A stretch of 64,000 nt of DNA from Closterium sp. NIES-65 (taxonomy: Eukaryota; Streptophyta; Zygnematophyceae; Desmidiales; Closteriaceae), in the NCBI GenBank assembly GCA_948144175.1, contig CANXME010002304.1, forward strand, positions 186,001 to 250,000, in the 5' to 3' direction. The position numbers and the translations under genes are program-made. The notes under the pieces are model-generated. The model was not told the origin of the DNA. It worked only from the letters and a program-made list of their open reading frames with translations, and searched no databases. Below, one piece after another: positions 43,045 through 53,328 of this stretch. Positions within the stretch are counted from its first letter, which is position 1. Each line of letters begins with the position of its first letter.

Positions 43045-45291
43045 CTAATTTACATAATGTCGGTGGTTGTTTGCGAGGTGCCCAGTTATGTTGATCGGGG
43101 TTCTGGTGGTTATTTTCGTCTGTCCTGGCCACGTCCCACCGAAAGCTGCCTCAATTTCGCGAATGATAAACCTGTCGTTTTTTGCAGCGTGGTTACAATT
43201 TCGTTACAATCGCCAATAAGGCAGGACATCCTTGCTCACGTCCAGCCATCTGGGGCCGTAGGTTCAAATCGGACACCCTTGCGAACCACGTCGCGCGATC
43301 GTGAGCACGCACAGCCAGTTTCGCATAACGAAAAGCTTCGCGAATCCCAGGGGTAGATGTTGATGTGCTGCTGGCGCACAAAACAACCTTCGCGATGGTT
43401 GGACTTGAATTCGCTGAAGGTATCGGTTTTCGTTCTCGGTTTCGCAGCTGGAACAGAAGAACCAGACACCCCTTGTGCAGACGGCTCTGTTCAAATTGGT
43501 GAGGGCCTTGTTTCAGCATCCTCGTTTACAGTGCATTTTTCATGCAGGAAAGAATGCTGTGATGTGACCTAATTTTGCATTCCCCAGCAAACAGACTTCT
43601 TTCCTACGTCGGTTTCCCCCTGTACACCGGAAAATATTCTCAACCATCTGGAGAGGCGGAGAGATAAAGGGCGAAGAGAGCGGGAGAATAAAACGGAGGC
43701 TTGAGTGCGAAGCTCCCAGAGTGAGAGGAGCTGTTTAAGAGACAAAGGAGGCCCACAATGGGAGGGGGTGAGAGAAATGGTCGTCCGGGAACATTAGTTA
43801 CGCAAGCTGCGGGCAATCCGGAAGGGTTCAAGGAAGAGGAGGAAAAGAGGGAGCCTTCCATAGAGGAGAGCTCATCGCAAAAAAAAGGGCTTCTGAAAGC
43901 TACCGCAAAGCAACTTTGCGGTAGCTCTGGGGTTGGTTTGGAGGGTGCTACCTTGGGGTTGCTGGCAAGGTTACGTTGAAGCTGCTGTTGGGCTCGCGAC
44001 ATTACAATGAAAAATTTGCGACGAATCTGTGCGGCACATCTCGAAGGAGATGAAGCTACTTCAGCGTAACTCTCATTCTGGTTTCTCTTGTACATAACAT
44101 TGAAATTTGATCTGGACCGCACATCGCCAGATTCTCGAAGCTACTCTCGCGTAGCTATGAACATGACGAGAACAATCCAGGACACGTGTCTTGCACCTAT
44201 TCCTGGCATTCTGATCGTACTAACAGTCGCAAGCCAATCGGATTTGTCGAAGAGTCTAAAACGAAAATGTTAGCGAGCTTGCTCGAAAGCTATGCCAACT
44301 GTTATGTTTCTCAGTTACGAAACTGGTTACGATTTGGTACAGTGATTCTGAGAAAGCTTGTATAATTATGATAAATCATAAACGTTCAAAACGTTACCGA
44401 GTTACCTCGTAGTAGTAACACTTGCGGAAAATACGTAGGGTTCAGAACAGACGTATAATATAATCATTACAAAACACAATTCGTATAAATCAACCATGCT
44501 ATTGATGTTTTTCATTACTCTTTTATTAGCATGTTTCAAATCTTTACAATGAAAAGATGTACACACAACATTTGATTTACATAACACAGAAATTGTCAAC
44601 AAGCATCCAAGGAACAAGCTTCCTGTTACATCCACGACACATAGGGGTCATACGGAACTAGGAGCTGCACAATAAGAGCAACGTCAGAGAACAAAAACAG
44701 AAGCAAAATTGGAGAGTTCACTTACAGCTTCAACCAAACTGTTCTCCGCCACTGGGTGAAAAGTAAGCTACCTGCAAAACATCCAGGAAATAAAAGCAAA
44801 CGCAAAACCAGTATCAAGTAATTGACTGGCGTGAGCCACATGCAGAGGAAGCAGTGGGGATAACCTCACCACGAACCCTGGCAGAATCTCCGACGCACAG
44901 CGTTCCGTGACGCTTGCAGACGACCTGTACAAATGCAAGAAAACAATAATACAAACCACGTGGACACGACAAAACTTAAGACCGACCAATGCGTAAATGC
45001 CGGAAAAGGGGAACAAAAGCGGAAAATACTCAGCTGGAAAGTGGAAAATACTTATGAAACTACGTTTTCATGCAGGTGCGAGCGTGCGTATGAATGTACG
45101 TACGTGCGAACGAATGTAGGTATGCGCGTGCAAGTGTAGGCACTCATGAAATCTCATGCGGGACGCGCTGGTCGCGCAGCATGCACTGGGAGCGATGCAC
45201 ATGCCACTTGCGTGCGCGCATGTACCGGCGCAGGCACTCGACGGATCATAATATCTGCGCGGGTTTGGAGACTGGGCTGAGAGATGCGCAC
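43045..45291. other. no gene recognised; hairpin and a diverged repeat fragment
   Basis: 43750-43870 is a diverged partner of 60920-61040 (GGGAGGG, GAAATG(G/A)TC, GGAAGAGGAGGAAA / AGGGGAGGAAACGAGGGAGCC). A strong hairpin lies at 43898-43926. From about 44280 to 44640 the DNA is AT-rich. ORFs such as 43640-44122 on the minus strand show no known domain. Confidence 0.5.
43898..43926 (+). other. perfect 13-bp hairpin with 3-base loop
   Basis: AGCTACCGCAAAG (43898-43910), loop CAA, then CTTTGCGGTAGCT (43914-43926). The arms are exact complements. It lies within the diverged repeat fragment and has no adjacent gene end. Confidence 0.8.
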
Positions 45292-45429
45292 TGTGTAAAT
45301 GAGTAAGCAGGAATGGGGTGAACTATGAATGAAAGCAGTACAAATATGAAACCCTAACTTGGTTGTACCCCCTATGGGATACCCCACTACAGCCTACACA
45401 GCAGTATAAGCTATAGATATGTTCTGACA
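45292..45429 (-). repeat. 3' LTR of the 4.4-kb copia element
   Basis: 138 bp, TG...CA ends in element sense. It is next to the purine tract and nearly identical to 49561-49698. Confidence 0.95.
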
Positions 45430-45638
45430 CACCCCCATAGGCAAAGTGGGGGAGAACAAGGGGTCACAAGACCAGTCAAGCAAGACAAAGCAAAGCTCAG
45501 GGTGGATCACAAAGTCACCACACAGTCCGAGCACAAGAGCAAGGCCAAAGGCCAGTTCACAAGCAAGAGTACAGACATATATATATAAAACTAGACAAGC
45601 AAGAGCAGGTATATATATATGTCACAATACAAGTAAAG

Positions 45639-47279
45639 TCAAGAGGAGAGCAAGTGAGGCAAGACAGGCACAAGACCCAGCTGGGTGCAGAAGCGCTGAT
45701 GGTCACAAGGCGCAAGTGCCTTGGTGAACACATCAGCAGTGTTGGCCTCAGAGGCCACGTACGCAAGTCGCAACTGACCACGCTGCTGCAACTCACGAGC
45801 AAGGAAGTAGCGGAGAGCAATGTGCTTCGTTCTGTGCTCCAAGCGCTGCTCTCGACACAAGGCCAGCATAGCCTTGTTGTCTACGTACAGCACTGGAGGA
45901 GAACGAGGCGGCTCTCCAAGGTCAGTCAGCAGGTAGGTGAGCCAGCGAAGCTCCTGTGCAGCCATGGCTCCGGCGTAGATCTCAGCCTCACAACTGGAGC
46001 CGAGAACCGAAGACGAGCGAGTAGACCGCCACGAGACAGAGCCGGAACCAAGGCTGAAGGTGTAACCCTGTGACGACCGCTGCGTAGCCTGGTCGTCAGC
46101 CCAAGAAGCGTCCGCGTGGCCGGTAAGGACCACTGGACTCCGCCCTCCAAGCACTAGCCCCATGCCTGACGTACTGCACAGGTAGCGCAATACCCTCTTC
46201 GCTGCAGCCATGTGCTCCGGTCTGTGTCTCCCAGGAGCAACATAGCGTGCAAGAATGCTCAGAGGGTATGCAAGGTCAGGTCGTGTGCAGGTCATCAGGT
46301 ACATGAGGCAGCCAACAAGCTCTGCATACGGACCACTCGACTCTACGGACTCATCCGAAGGCAGAGCTGAGAGTGAGTGGCGAGTAGGCAGAGGAGTGGC
46401 CTGAGGCGAGGAGTACGTGAAGCCGAAGCGCTGAAGGACCTGCTGCACCATGTGTGACTGAGTCAAGGTAATGGTGCGGCGTGCTCTGTCCCGAGTGATC
46501 TGCAAGCCAAGGTAGCTGCGCAGTTCACCCAGGTCTGTGCACGTGTGTCTCTTCAGCAGCTCGGACTTCACGTAGGCGAGTCCAGCAGTGTCCGCTGTGG
46601 CAAAGACCAAGTCGTCGACGTACACGAGGATGTAGAACGGCGGCAGGGAAGTGTCGGTGCGAAGAAACAGCGACGGGTCAGCAGTAGAAGGAGCAAACCG
46701 AAGAGCCGCAAGCGTAGTCCTCAGTGTGTCGTGCCACTCACGCGGTGCCTGGCGGAGACCGTAGACTGGCCGTCTGAGGCTCCACTGGGTGCCAGGAGGG
46801 AAAGTCCCAGTGAAGCCAGGTGGACGGCGAAGCCAGATCTCCTCGTGCAGGCTACCCTGCAAGAACGCAGTGCTGAAGTCGAGAGAGTGAAGCTCGTAGT
46901 CGCGCTGAGCGGCTATGTGCAGCAGCACCCGAAGAGTAGTCATCTTCGGGGTGGGAGAGAAGGTCTGAAAGTAGTCAACTCCCTGCCGCTGACTGAAGCC
47001 ACGAGCAACGTACCGTGCCTTGAAGACAGGTGGAGAGCCCGGCGGCCGCTTCACCCTGAAGATCCACATGCCACTGACGATGTTCGCCCCAGGAGGGGGA
47101 ACCGCGTCAACGTAGGTGCCTGTGGACTTCCAGGAAGCCATCTCTGCATCCATGGCTGCCTGCCACTGAGAGGAGTAGGGGCCCTCTACGGCCTCCGCGT
47201 AAGAACGCGGAGTCGGGATGTCTAGTGCATCCGGGTCTCCCTCAGGGGCAAGCAGTACAGACGCGAGATGAGGTAACAC
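45639..47279 (-). CDS. copia reverse transcriptase - RNase H
   Basis: The 546-residue open frame holds a full RT: YAEAVEGPYSSQWQAAM, MWIFRVKRPPG, ARGFSQRQGVDYFQTFSP, LDFSTAFLQG (first catalytic Asp), VYGLRQAPREWHD and FYILVYVDDLVF. RNase H follows with GHADASWADDQATQ, SSCEAEIYAG and LYVDNKAMLALCRE, ending FTKALAPCDHQRF. It looks enzymatically intact. The first Met is an accident of the deletion junction. Upstream gag coding is in a different frame across the junction, so no Gag-Pol fusion could be made without a shift. Confidence 0.93.
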   Translation of the reverse strand: MLPHLASVLLAPEGDPDALDIPTPRSYAEAVEGPYSSQWQAAMDAEMASWKSTGTYVDAVPPPGANIVSGMWIFRVKRPPGSPPVFKARYVARGFSQRQGVDYFQTFSPTPKMTTLRVLLHIAAQRDYELHSLDFSTAFLQGSLHEEIWLRRPPGFTGTFPPGTQWSLRRPVYGLRQAPREWHDTLRTTLAALRFAPSTADPSLFLRTDTSLPPFYILVYVDDLVFATADTAGLAYVKSELLKRHTCTDLGELRSYLGLQITRDRARRTITLTQSHMVQQVLQRFGFTYSSPQATPLPTRHSLSALPSDESVESSGPYAELVGCLMYLMTCTRPDLAYPLSILARYVAPGRHRPEHMAAAKRVLRYLCSTSGMGLVLGGRSPVVLTGHADASWADDQATQRSSQGYTFSLGSGSVSWRSTRSSSVLGSSCEAEIYAGAMAAQELRWLTYLLTDLGEPPRSPPVLYVDNKAMLALCREQRLEHRTKHIALRYFLARELQQRGQLRLAYVASEANTADVFTKALAPCDHQRFCTQLGLVPVLPHLLSS

Positions 47280-48716
47280 CGGTAACCCTCATTCTCCTCA
47301 CTATAATCCACAACATACATAGCAGTAAGGATAGCATCAAAATCAAGATCAAAGATCGCTACACCAGCCCTGAGAAGCTCATCCCAGCGAGGGATCTCAC
47401 TAGCCCCAGGGAACTGCTGACGCCAAGCGTCCGTCAGGCGGCCAAAGCAGCGCTGGGTGGCGTGGGCACCCCCACATTGCTCACCCGCGCGGTCGCCGGA
47501 ACGAAGAACGTAGGTGCAGGGACCAGTACCCCCACCCCTCTGACGCCCAGCGTACCACTCACGAAGCTGCTGAGGCGAAGGGATGTCCCGTGAGCGCTGC
47601 TGCTGCTGCCGGTGCGAGCGCTGGCCACCACCACCGCCGCTACGCTGCTGGGTACCACCCCGACCAGCTCCACCTCCTCCACCACAACTGCCTCCGCCGC
47701 TGCCGCCTCCACTGCCTCCACCTCCGCCGCCTCCACCTCCGCCGCTGCCTCCACCACCACTGCTGGCACCACCACCACCGTCTCCGCCGCTGCTGCCACC
47801 ACCACCACCACCACCCCCGCCACTAGTCCCGCCGCCACCCCCACTCCCTCCGCAGCCACCACCGCCACCGCCACCGCCCCCCCCCAGCTCCACCCGCGCC
47901 CTTGCCTCCCTTGCCCTTGCTGGAGCGACGTCTCCCACCAGGGGCAGACGCCGCGCCGACCGACTCAAGACCAAGCAGGTCGGCAGCAGCAGCAGAGGCA
48001 ACAGAGGGCAGCAAGGGGGAAGGAGAGCACCCCTCAAAGATGGGGGTGCGAGGGTCACCACGAGAAGCACCTACAGCGACTATGCTCTTCTCCGCTGCAA
48101 GGAGGGCCTTCTCGAGGAGGTCGACGGTGAGAGTGGTGGGACAGACTGCGAGAAAGTGGTCCCTGATGACGCGAAGGGAGTCAGGGAGGCGCGCGACTAC
48201 GTAGTAGAGAGCGATGTACATGGGAGGGGGGTTCCTAGCGCAGAACTCAGCAGGAAGGGCGGCGCGGTAGCGAGTGTCACTAGTGCGGAGGTGCGTAATG
48301 AGGTCAGCGACAGTGGGAAAGGCAGAGAGGTCAGGAAAGAGGTAGGGAAGCATGAGACGGCTCAGTGCAGCAGTGGCAGGGGAGGAGTAGCGCGCAACTA
48401 CAGCGTCGTACAAGGTCCGAGCACTCTTGTACTGACTAAAGTGCGCACGCTCAGAGGTAGGGAGGTGGCGACGCACAGCAAGACGTGCAGCAGCATCGCG
48501 GGTGGCCCACTTAGAGCGGACAGCGGGACCAGCATCAGCAGCAGGAGCAGGAGAGGCGCCAGAGGTGAGGTCAAAGAGAGAAAGGTCATCAGCCCTGTCG
48601 CACTGTAAGAACAGCTGCAGGTCGTCTAGCCAGACCTCAAAATCAATGGCGCGACCCTCAGCGTCAAAAGCTAGGACACTAGGGGTAGCCATGACGACGA
48701 CTGTGAAGCAGTGCAA
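47222..48716 (-). CDS. copia gag with frameshift at a G9 tract
   Basis: The frame from 48716 (more likely start ATG 48692, MATPSVLAFDAEGRAID) matches the retrotransposon Gag capsid family: FEVWLDDLQLFLQCD, SKWATRDAAARLAVRRHLP, ARTLYDAVVARYSSPATAAL, YALYYVVARLPDSL-like and VDLLEKALLAAE. In the Gly-rich linker the run of nine G at 47877-47885 shifts the frame by one. The gag C-terminus then reads on in the other frame to 47222, with SPQQLREWYA and a CCHC-like C-X13-C-X3-H-X4-C cluster (CTYVL...CGGAHATQRCF), ending AILTAMYVVDYSEENEG at the deletion junction with RT. Confidence 0.85.
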
Positions 48717-48769
48717 GCAGTAGGGGGGAGAGCACGCAGTGACAGTGGGACTGTGCTCACCAGGCAGGG

Positions 48770-49480
48770 CAGGTCGCGCAGCTCGACAGAAAAGCTGAAC
48801 GGCGACCGGGCGGCTCGGGTGTACAGCGGATCGGCTCCCGGGCGGCTCGACGGCAGGGCGGCTCGGGTGCAGGGCGGCTCGGCTCCCGGGCGGCTCGGCT
48901 GCAGGGCGGCTCGGGTGCAGGGCGGCTCGGCTCCCGGGCGGCTCGGCTGCAGGGCGGCTCGGGTCCCGGGCTGCTCGGCGACAGGCGGCTCGGGTCGCGT
49001 AGAAGTGAGACGGGGCGGGGCCGCGTCAGGGCCGGCGGTAGGGCCGCGTAGGAGCCGGGGCAGGGCCGCGAAGGAGCCGGGGCGGGGCCGTGATAGGAGC
49101 CGGGGCAGGGCCGAGTAGGAGGCCGGCGGTGGGGCCGCTTAAGGGGCCGGCTGCGGGGCCGAGTAGGAGCCAGCTGCGGGGCCGCGTGAGAGCCGGCGCG
49201 GGGCCGCGTAGGAGCCGGCGGCGTGGCCGCGTCAGGGCCGCGTAAGGGGGGGGGGCCGGCGCGGGGCCGCGTAAGAGCCGCGTAGGAGTCGGCGCGGAGC
49301 CGCGTAGGGGCCGGGGAGGGGCCGCGTAAGGAGCCGGCGCGGGGCCGCGTAGGAGCTGGCGGCGTGGCCGCGTAAGGGCCGCGTAAGGAGCAGGCGGCGG
49401 GGCCGCGTAAGGAGCAGGGCGGGGCCGCGACAGAGTGGGCGGCGAGGCCGCAGGGGAGAGGGCGACTCGAGGGGTCGCTA
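48770..49480 (-). repeat. GC-rich degenerate tandem repeats in the copia leader
   Basis: Two repeat types, CGGCTCGG(G/C)TGCAGGG (48840-48990) and GGGGCCGCGTAGGAGCCGG-like words (49020-49440), fill the untranslated leader between primer site and gag. Sense-strand ORFs through it are low-complexity Pro/Arg and not credible. Confidence 0.75.
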
Positions 49481-49532
49481 AAAAAAATCGCGCCTCGGGG
49501 GCGCGCTTCGGTGGGCCCAAAAAAAAAATTTC

Positions 49533-49547
49533 GGTCCTGGAGGGACC
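49533..49547 (-). other. small hairpin beside the primer site (4.4-kb element)
   Basis: Sense GGTCC-CTCCA-GGACC starts two bases after the primer site. The 6.6-kb element has the same stem with another loop (GGTCC-TTCTAC-GGACC, 59442-59457). Both are followed by a T-run and GGGCCC. Confidence 0.55.
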
Positions 49548-49549
49548 TA

Positions 49550-49560
49550 GCTCTATACCA
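49550..49560 (-). other. primer-binding site TGGTATAGAGC
   Basis: Directly next to the 5' LTR. It differs from the common plant copia site complementary to initiator Met tRNA (TGGTATCAGAGC) by one missing C. The other complete element has the same 11 bases. Confidence 0.8.
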
Positions 49561-49698
49561 TGTGTAAATGAGTAAGCAGGAATGGGGTGAACTATGAATG
49601 AAAGCAGTACAAATATGAAACCCTAACTTGGTTGTACCCCCTATGGGATACCCCACTACAGCCTACACAGCAGTATAAGCTACAGATATGTTCTGACA
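49561..49698 (-). repeat. 5' LTR of the 4.4-kb copia element
   Basis: 138 bp, one mismatch to 45292-45429. It presumably holds promoter and transcript start; no TATA box can be singled out reliably. Confidence 0.95.
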
Positions 49699-49703
49699 CG
49701 CAC

Positions 49704-51134
49704 AGCTCCTTCACCTGCACGCGGAGAAACGAGCTGAGAGAGAAAATGAGAGCGCAAATACTCAGAGGAGAGACTAGAACGCATACGAAAGGGAGAGTCG
49801 TCGCTCAGTATGTTCGGTTAGACAATGAAAAAAAAAAACGCGTGAAGAGGGTGAAGGGGCCAGTAGTTCCTGAGTCTACCTATATAATCAAGTAACGCAG
49901 AGACGTAGGTGCACTGCCAAACGAGCAGAGCAGACACACACGCAGGGCAGTTACGATTGACTGGCAGATGGACTGCTAAAAAGAAAAGGCACGAAGAGGA
50001 GCGGGGTGGAGAATGAGTATGGGGCGGGAGTGTCTTGGGGTTGTGACTTTGAAAAGGGATGAGGGGGGCGAAGTCGAGCTTGCTGCGGGTAGAGAGAACA
50101 AAAAAGTAGACGAAAAAAACAGCTACTGTGCTAGGAACACTAGCTGCAAAGAGCATTCAAACTTCTAAAAAAATGCAAGCCAAATCCGGTCAGGAGATAA
50201 CGAGAACCCCAAACGAAATTCACACACAAACCACCACTGCCACCAGCGCATCACCCGGACGAGTTGGATGAGGGAGTTTTGGTAAAGTGGCTGCCGTGGC
50301 AAGAAATGCGCTGGAGCACATGACACAGACGAAATTCATTCGCTAGAATTACCTCGACGGAATCGCGCTCAATTCCATATCTGCGTTGGCCACGTTGGTG
50401 CACCACACTGCACCCTGCGCGCCGCGTTTTTTTCCGAGGATAAATGCCAGCGCGACAAATGCGACAGTTCTTGCACAATTGCTGAGCTGTAGATAAAGAA
50501 GGCCATATTCTTCTTCCAACAAAGTCCCACTCGTTTACAGTGTTTCTTTGACAAACGCCAGAATCGCTTCGGTAAAAACTCCAACACAAGTAGTCACAAA
50601 TAAGCACGAATTCGGGCAACAAGCAGCAAACAGCCGAGACAGTCCAGGGCAAATGACTGTTTGTGTCCGGATTCTCAAATATATATATGTATATATATTT
50701 ATATATGTATGTAAGCCTTGGTAAACATAATTGCCATACATATGCAAACGTTGAATCTAATAATTGCTCATTAATATGCGTACATATATATAAGTGATCG
50801 TAGCTTTGCTTAGTTCCTTAGCGCTTGCACATTCACGGGAGAAATCCGCAAGAGTTTCACTAAGAAGCAATGACAAAAAAGACTACATCAGGCACCTATC
50901 AACTCTGGAGCTAGCCTGGTCGACCGCCAGCACAGCATGATCGATCGCCTGCCAGCGTTGCGTAGAGGAGCCGCGCCAGCACTGCATAAAGGCGGCCTGC
51001 CAATACAGCAGGTCGACGGCGTCTAACGCTGTAGTATAGCAGCTGTCCAGCGTTGCACCCGTAGATGGCAGCAGTGCACACGCTCACAGGTGCGCGCAAA
51101 CGATTGGCCCGACTTGCACCGTTGTGCATCCGTC
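49704..51134. other. no gene recognised
   Basis: Includes an AT microsatellite (ATATATATATGTATATATAT near 50678-50697) and a block 50920-51120 with repeated GCCAGC(A/G)(C/T)TGC words just before the satellite. ORFs are short and show no known domain. Confidence 0.5.
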
Positions 51135-52990
51135 GGCTGTTGTGCTAACGAGATGAATCAGTTCCTATGGCTAGGGAATAGGATGTAGTAGAGAACTGTG
51201 TGAAGAAATAGTGGTAAAAAAGGCATTCAGACGTTGGCGAAGTGACATGTTGCCCACAGGCCTATCCTTGCACAGATTTAGGCGAGCAAACGCACAAACA
51301 TGCATCACGAGCTGCGTAGTTGTGCTAACGAGATGAAATCAGTTCCTACGGCTAGGTAATAGGATGTATTAGAGAACTGTGTGAAGAAATAGTGGTAAAA
51401 AAAGTATCCAGACGTTGGCGCAGCGACATGTTGCGCACATGCCTATCCTTGCACAGATTTAGGCGAGCAAACGCACAAACATGCATCACGAGCTGCGTAG
51501 TTGTGCTAACGAGATGAAATCAGTTCCTATGGCTAGGTAATAGGATGTAGTAGAGAACAGTGTGAACAAATAGTGGTAAAGAAGGCATTCAGACGTTGGC
51601 GCAGTGACATTTTGCGGTCAGGCCTATCCTTGCACAGATTCAGGCCAGCAAACGCACAAACAAGCGCCACGTGCAACGTAGTTGTGTGAACGAGGTCAAA
51701 ACAGTTCCTATGGCTAGGTAATAGGATGTAGTAGAGTACTGTGTGAAGAAATAGTGGTAAAAAAGGCATACAGACGTCGGCGCAGTGGCATGTTGCGCGC
51801 AGGCCTATCCTTGCACAGATTCAGGCCAGCAAACGCACAAACAAGCGCCACGTTCAACGTAGTTGTGCGAACGAGGTCAAACCAGTTCCTATGGCTAGGT
51901 AAAAGGATGTAGTAGAGTAGTGTGTGAAGAAATAGTGGTAAAAAAGGCATCCAGACGTCGGCGCAGTGGCATGTTGCGCGCAGGCCTATCCTTGCACAGA
52001 TTCAGGCCAGCAAACGTCAAACAAGCGCCACGTGCTGCCTAGTTGTGCGAACGAGGTCAAACCAGTTCCTATGGCTAGGTAATAGGATGCAGTAGAGTAT
52101 TGTATGACGAAATAGTGGTAAAAAAGGCATCCAAACGTCGGCATAGTGGCATGTTGCGCGCAGGCCTATCCTTGCACAGATTCAGGCCAGCAAACGCACA
52201 AACAAGCGCCACGTGCTGCCTAGTTTTGCGAACGAGGTCAAACCTGTTCCTATGGTTAGGTAATAGGATGTAGTAGAGTATTGTGTGAAGAAATAGTGGT
52301 AAAAAAGGCATCCAGACGTTGGCGCAGTGACATGTTGCGCACAGACCTATCCTAGCACAGATTCAGGCCAGCGAACGCACAAACATGCACCACGAGCCGC
52401 GTAGTTGTGCTAACGATATGAAATCAGTTCCTATGGCTATGTCATAGGATGTAGTAGAGAATTGTGTGAAGCAACAGGGGTAAAAAAGGCATCCAGACGT
52501 CGGCGCAGTGACATGTTGCGCACAGGCCTACCCTTGCACAGATTCAGGCCAGCAAACGCACAAACAAGCGCCACGTGCTGCGTAGTTGTGCGAACGAGGT
52601 CAAACCAGCTCCTATGGCTAGGTAATAGGATGTAGTAGAGTACTGTTTGAAGAAATTGTGGTAAAAAAGGCATCCAGACGTCGGCACAGTGACATGTTGC
52701 GCGCACGCCTATCCTTGCACAGATTCAGGCCAGCAAACGCACAAACAAGCGCCACGTGCTGCGTAGTTGTGCAAACGAGGTCAAACCAGTTCCAATGGCT
52801 AGGTAATAGGATGTAGTAGAGTACTGTGTGAAGAAATAGTGGTAAAAAAGGCATCTAGACGTAGGCGCAGTGACATGCTGCACACAGACCTATCCTTGCA
52901 CAAATTCGGGCCAGCAAACGCACAAACATGCGCCACGTGCTGCGTAGTTGTGCTAACGAGATGAAACCAGTTCCTATGGCTAGGTAATAG
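51135..52990 (+). repeat. 181-bp satellite array, left part (about ten units)
   Basis: Units of about 181 bp run head to tail. Each has CAGTTCCTATGGCTAGGTAA, TAGGATGTAGTAGAG, TGTGTGAAGAAATAGTGGTA, CAGTGACATGTTGCGC, CAGGCCTATCCTTGCACAGA, and AACGCACAAACA(T/A)GC. Units differ by some percent. The short minus-strand ORF repeated in each unit is a by-product. The array is interrupted by the copia element at 52991 and resumes at 59602. Confidence 0.92.
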
Positions 52991-53122
52991 TGTGAGAAAA
53001 AGCGAACAGGAATGAATGAACTAGCAGTGAAATGAGTACAAGTAGGAAACCCTAGAATTGTGTACCCCCTATAGGCTAACCCACTGTAGCCTACACAAGC
53101 ATAACATATATAATGTTTGACA
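52991..53122 (-). repeat. 3' LTR of the 6.6-kb copia element
   Basis: 132 bp, next to the purine tract at 53123-53131, two mismatches to 59470-59601. Confidence 0.95.
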
Positions 53123-53328
53123 CACCCCCATAGGCAAAGTGGGGGAGAACAAGGGGTCACAAGACCAGTCAAGCAAAGCAAAGCAAGCTCAGGGTGGATC
53201 ACAAAGTCACCACACAGTCCGAGCACAAGAGCAGGGCCAGAGGCCAGTTCACATGCAGGAGTACAGACATATATATAAAACTAGACAAGCAAGAGCAGGT
53301 ATATATATATGTCACAGTACAAGTGAAG

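Larger units (their letters stand above)
45292..49698 (-). mobile_element. complete-ended Ty1/copia element, 4407 bp, lacking protease and integrase
   Basis: Both LTRs are 138 bp (45292-45429 and 49561-49698) and differ at one base (T/C at 45412 and 49682). The flanks carry a perfect 5-bp target duplication CGCAC (45287-45291 and 49699-49703), so the ends are exact. Reading leftwards: LTR, primer site, GC-rich repetitive leader, gag, then a direct jump from the gag C-terminus to RT and RNase H, purine tract (ATGGGGGTG sense, next to 45430), LTR. Almost identical LTRs mean recent insertion. Without integrase and protease it would depend on a helper. Confidence 0.95.

Noticed and set aside
43250..43275. 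tRNA T-loop-like GGTTCAAATC
   Set aside because: No matching acceptor, D-arm or anticodon arms around it; likewise GTTCGAATC on the minus strand near 16370.
46545..47225. Plus-strand ORFs opposite the copia RT (also 54214-54915)
   Set aside because: Antisense shadows of a strongly coding minus strand.
51533..52854. Repeated ~78-residue minus-strand ORF in each satellite unit (also 59777-60013)
   Set aside because: The 181-bp period shifts frame at each unit and the ORF is overlapping and degenerate; no family resembles it.
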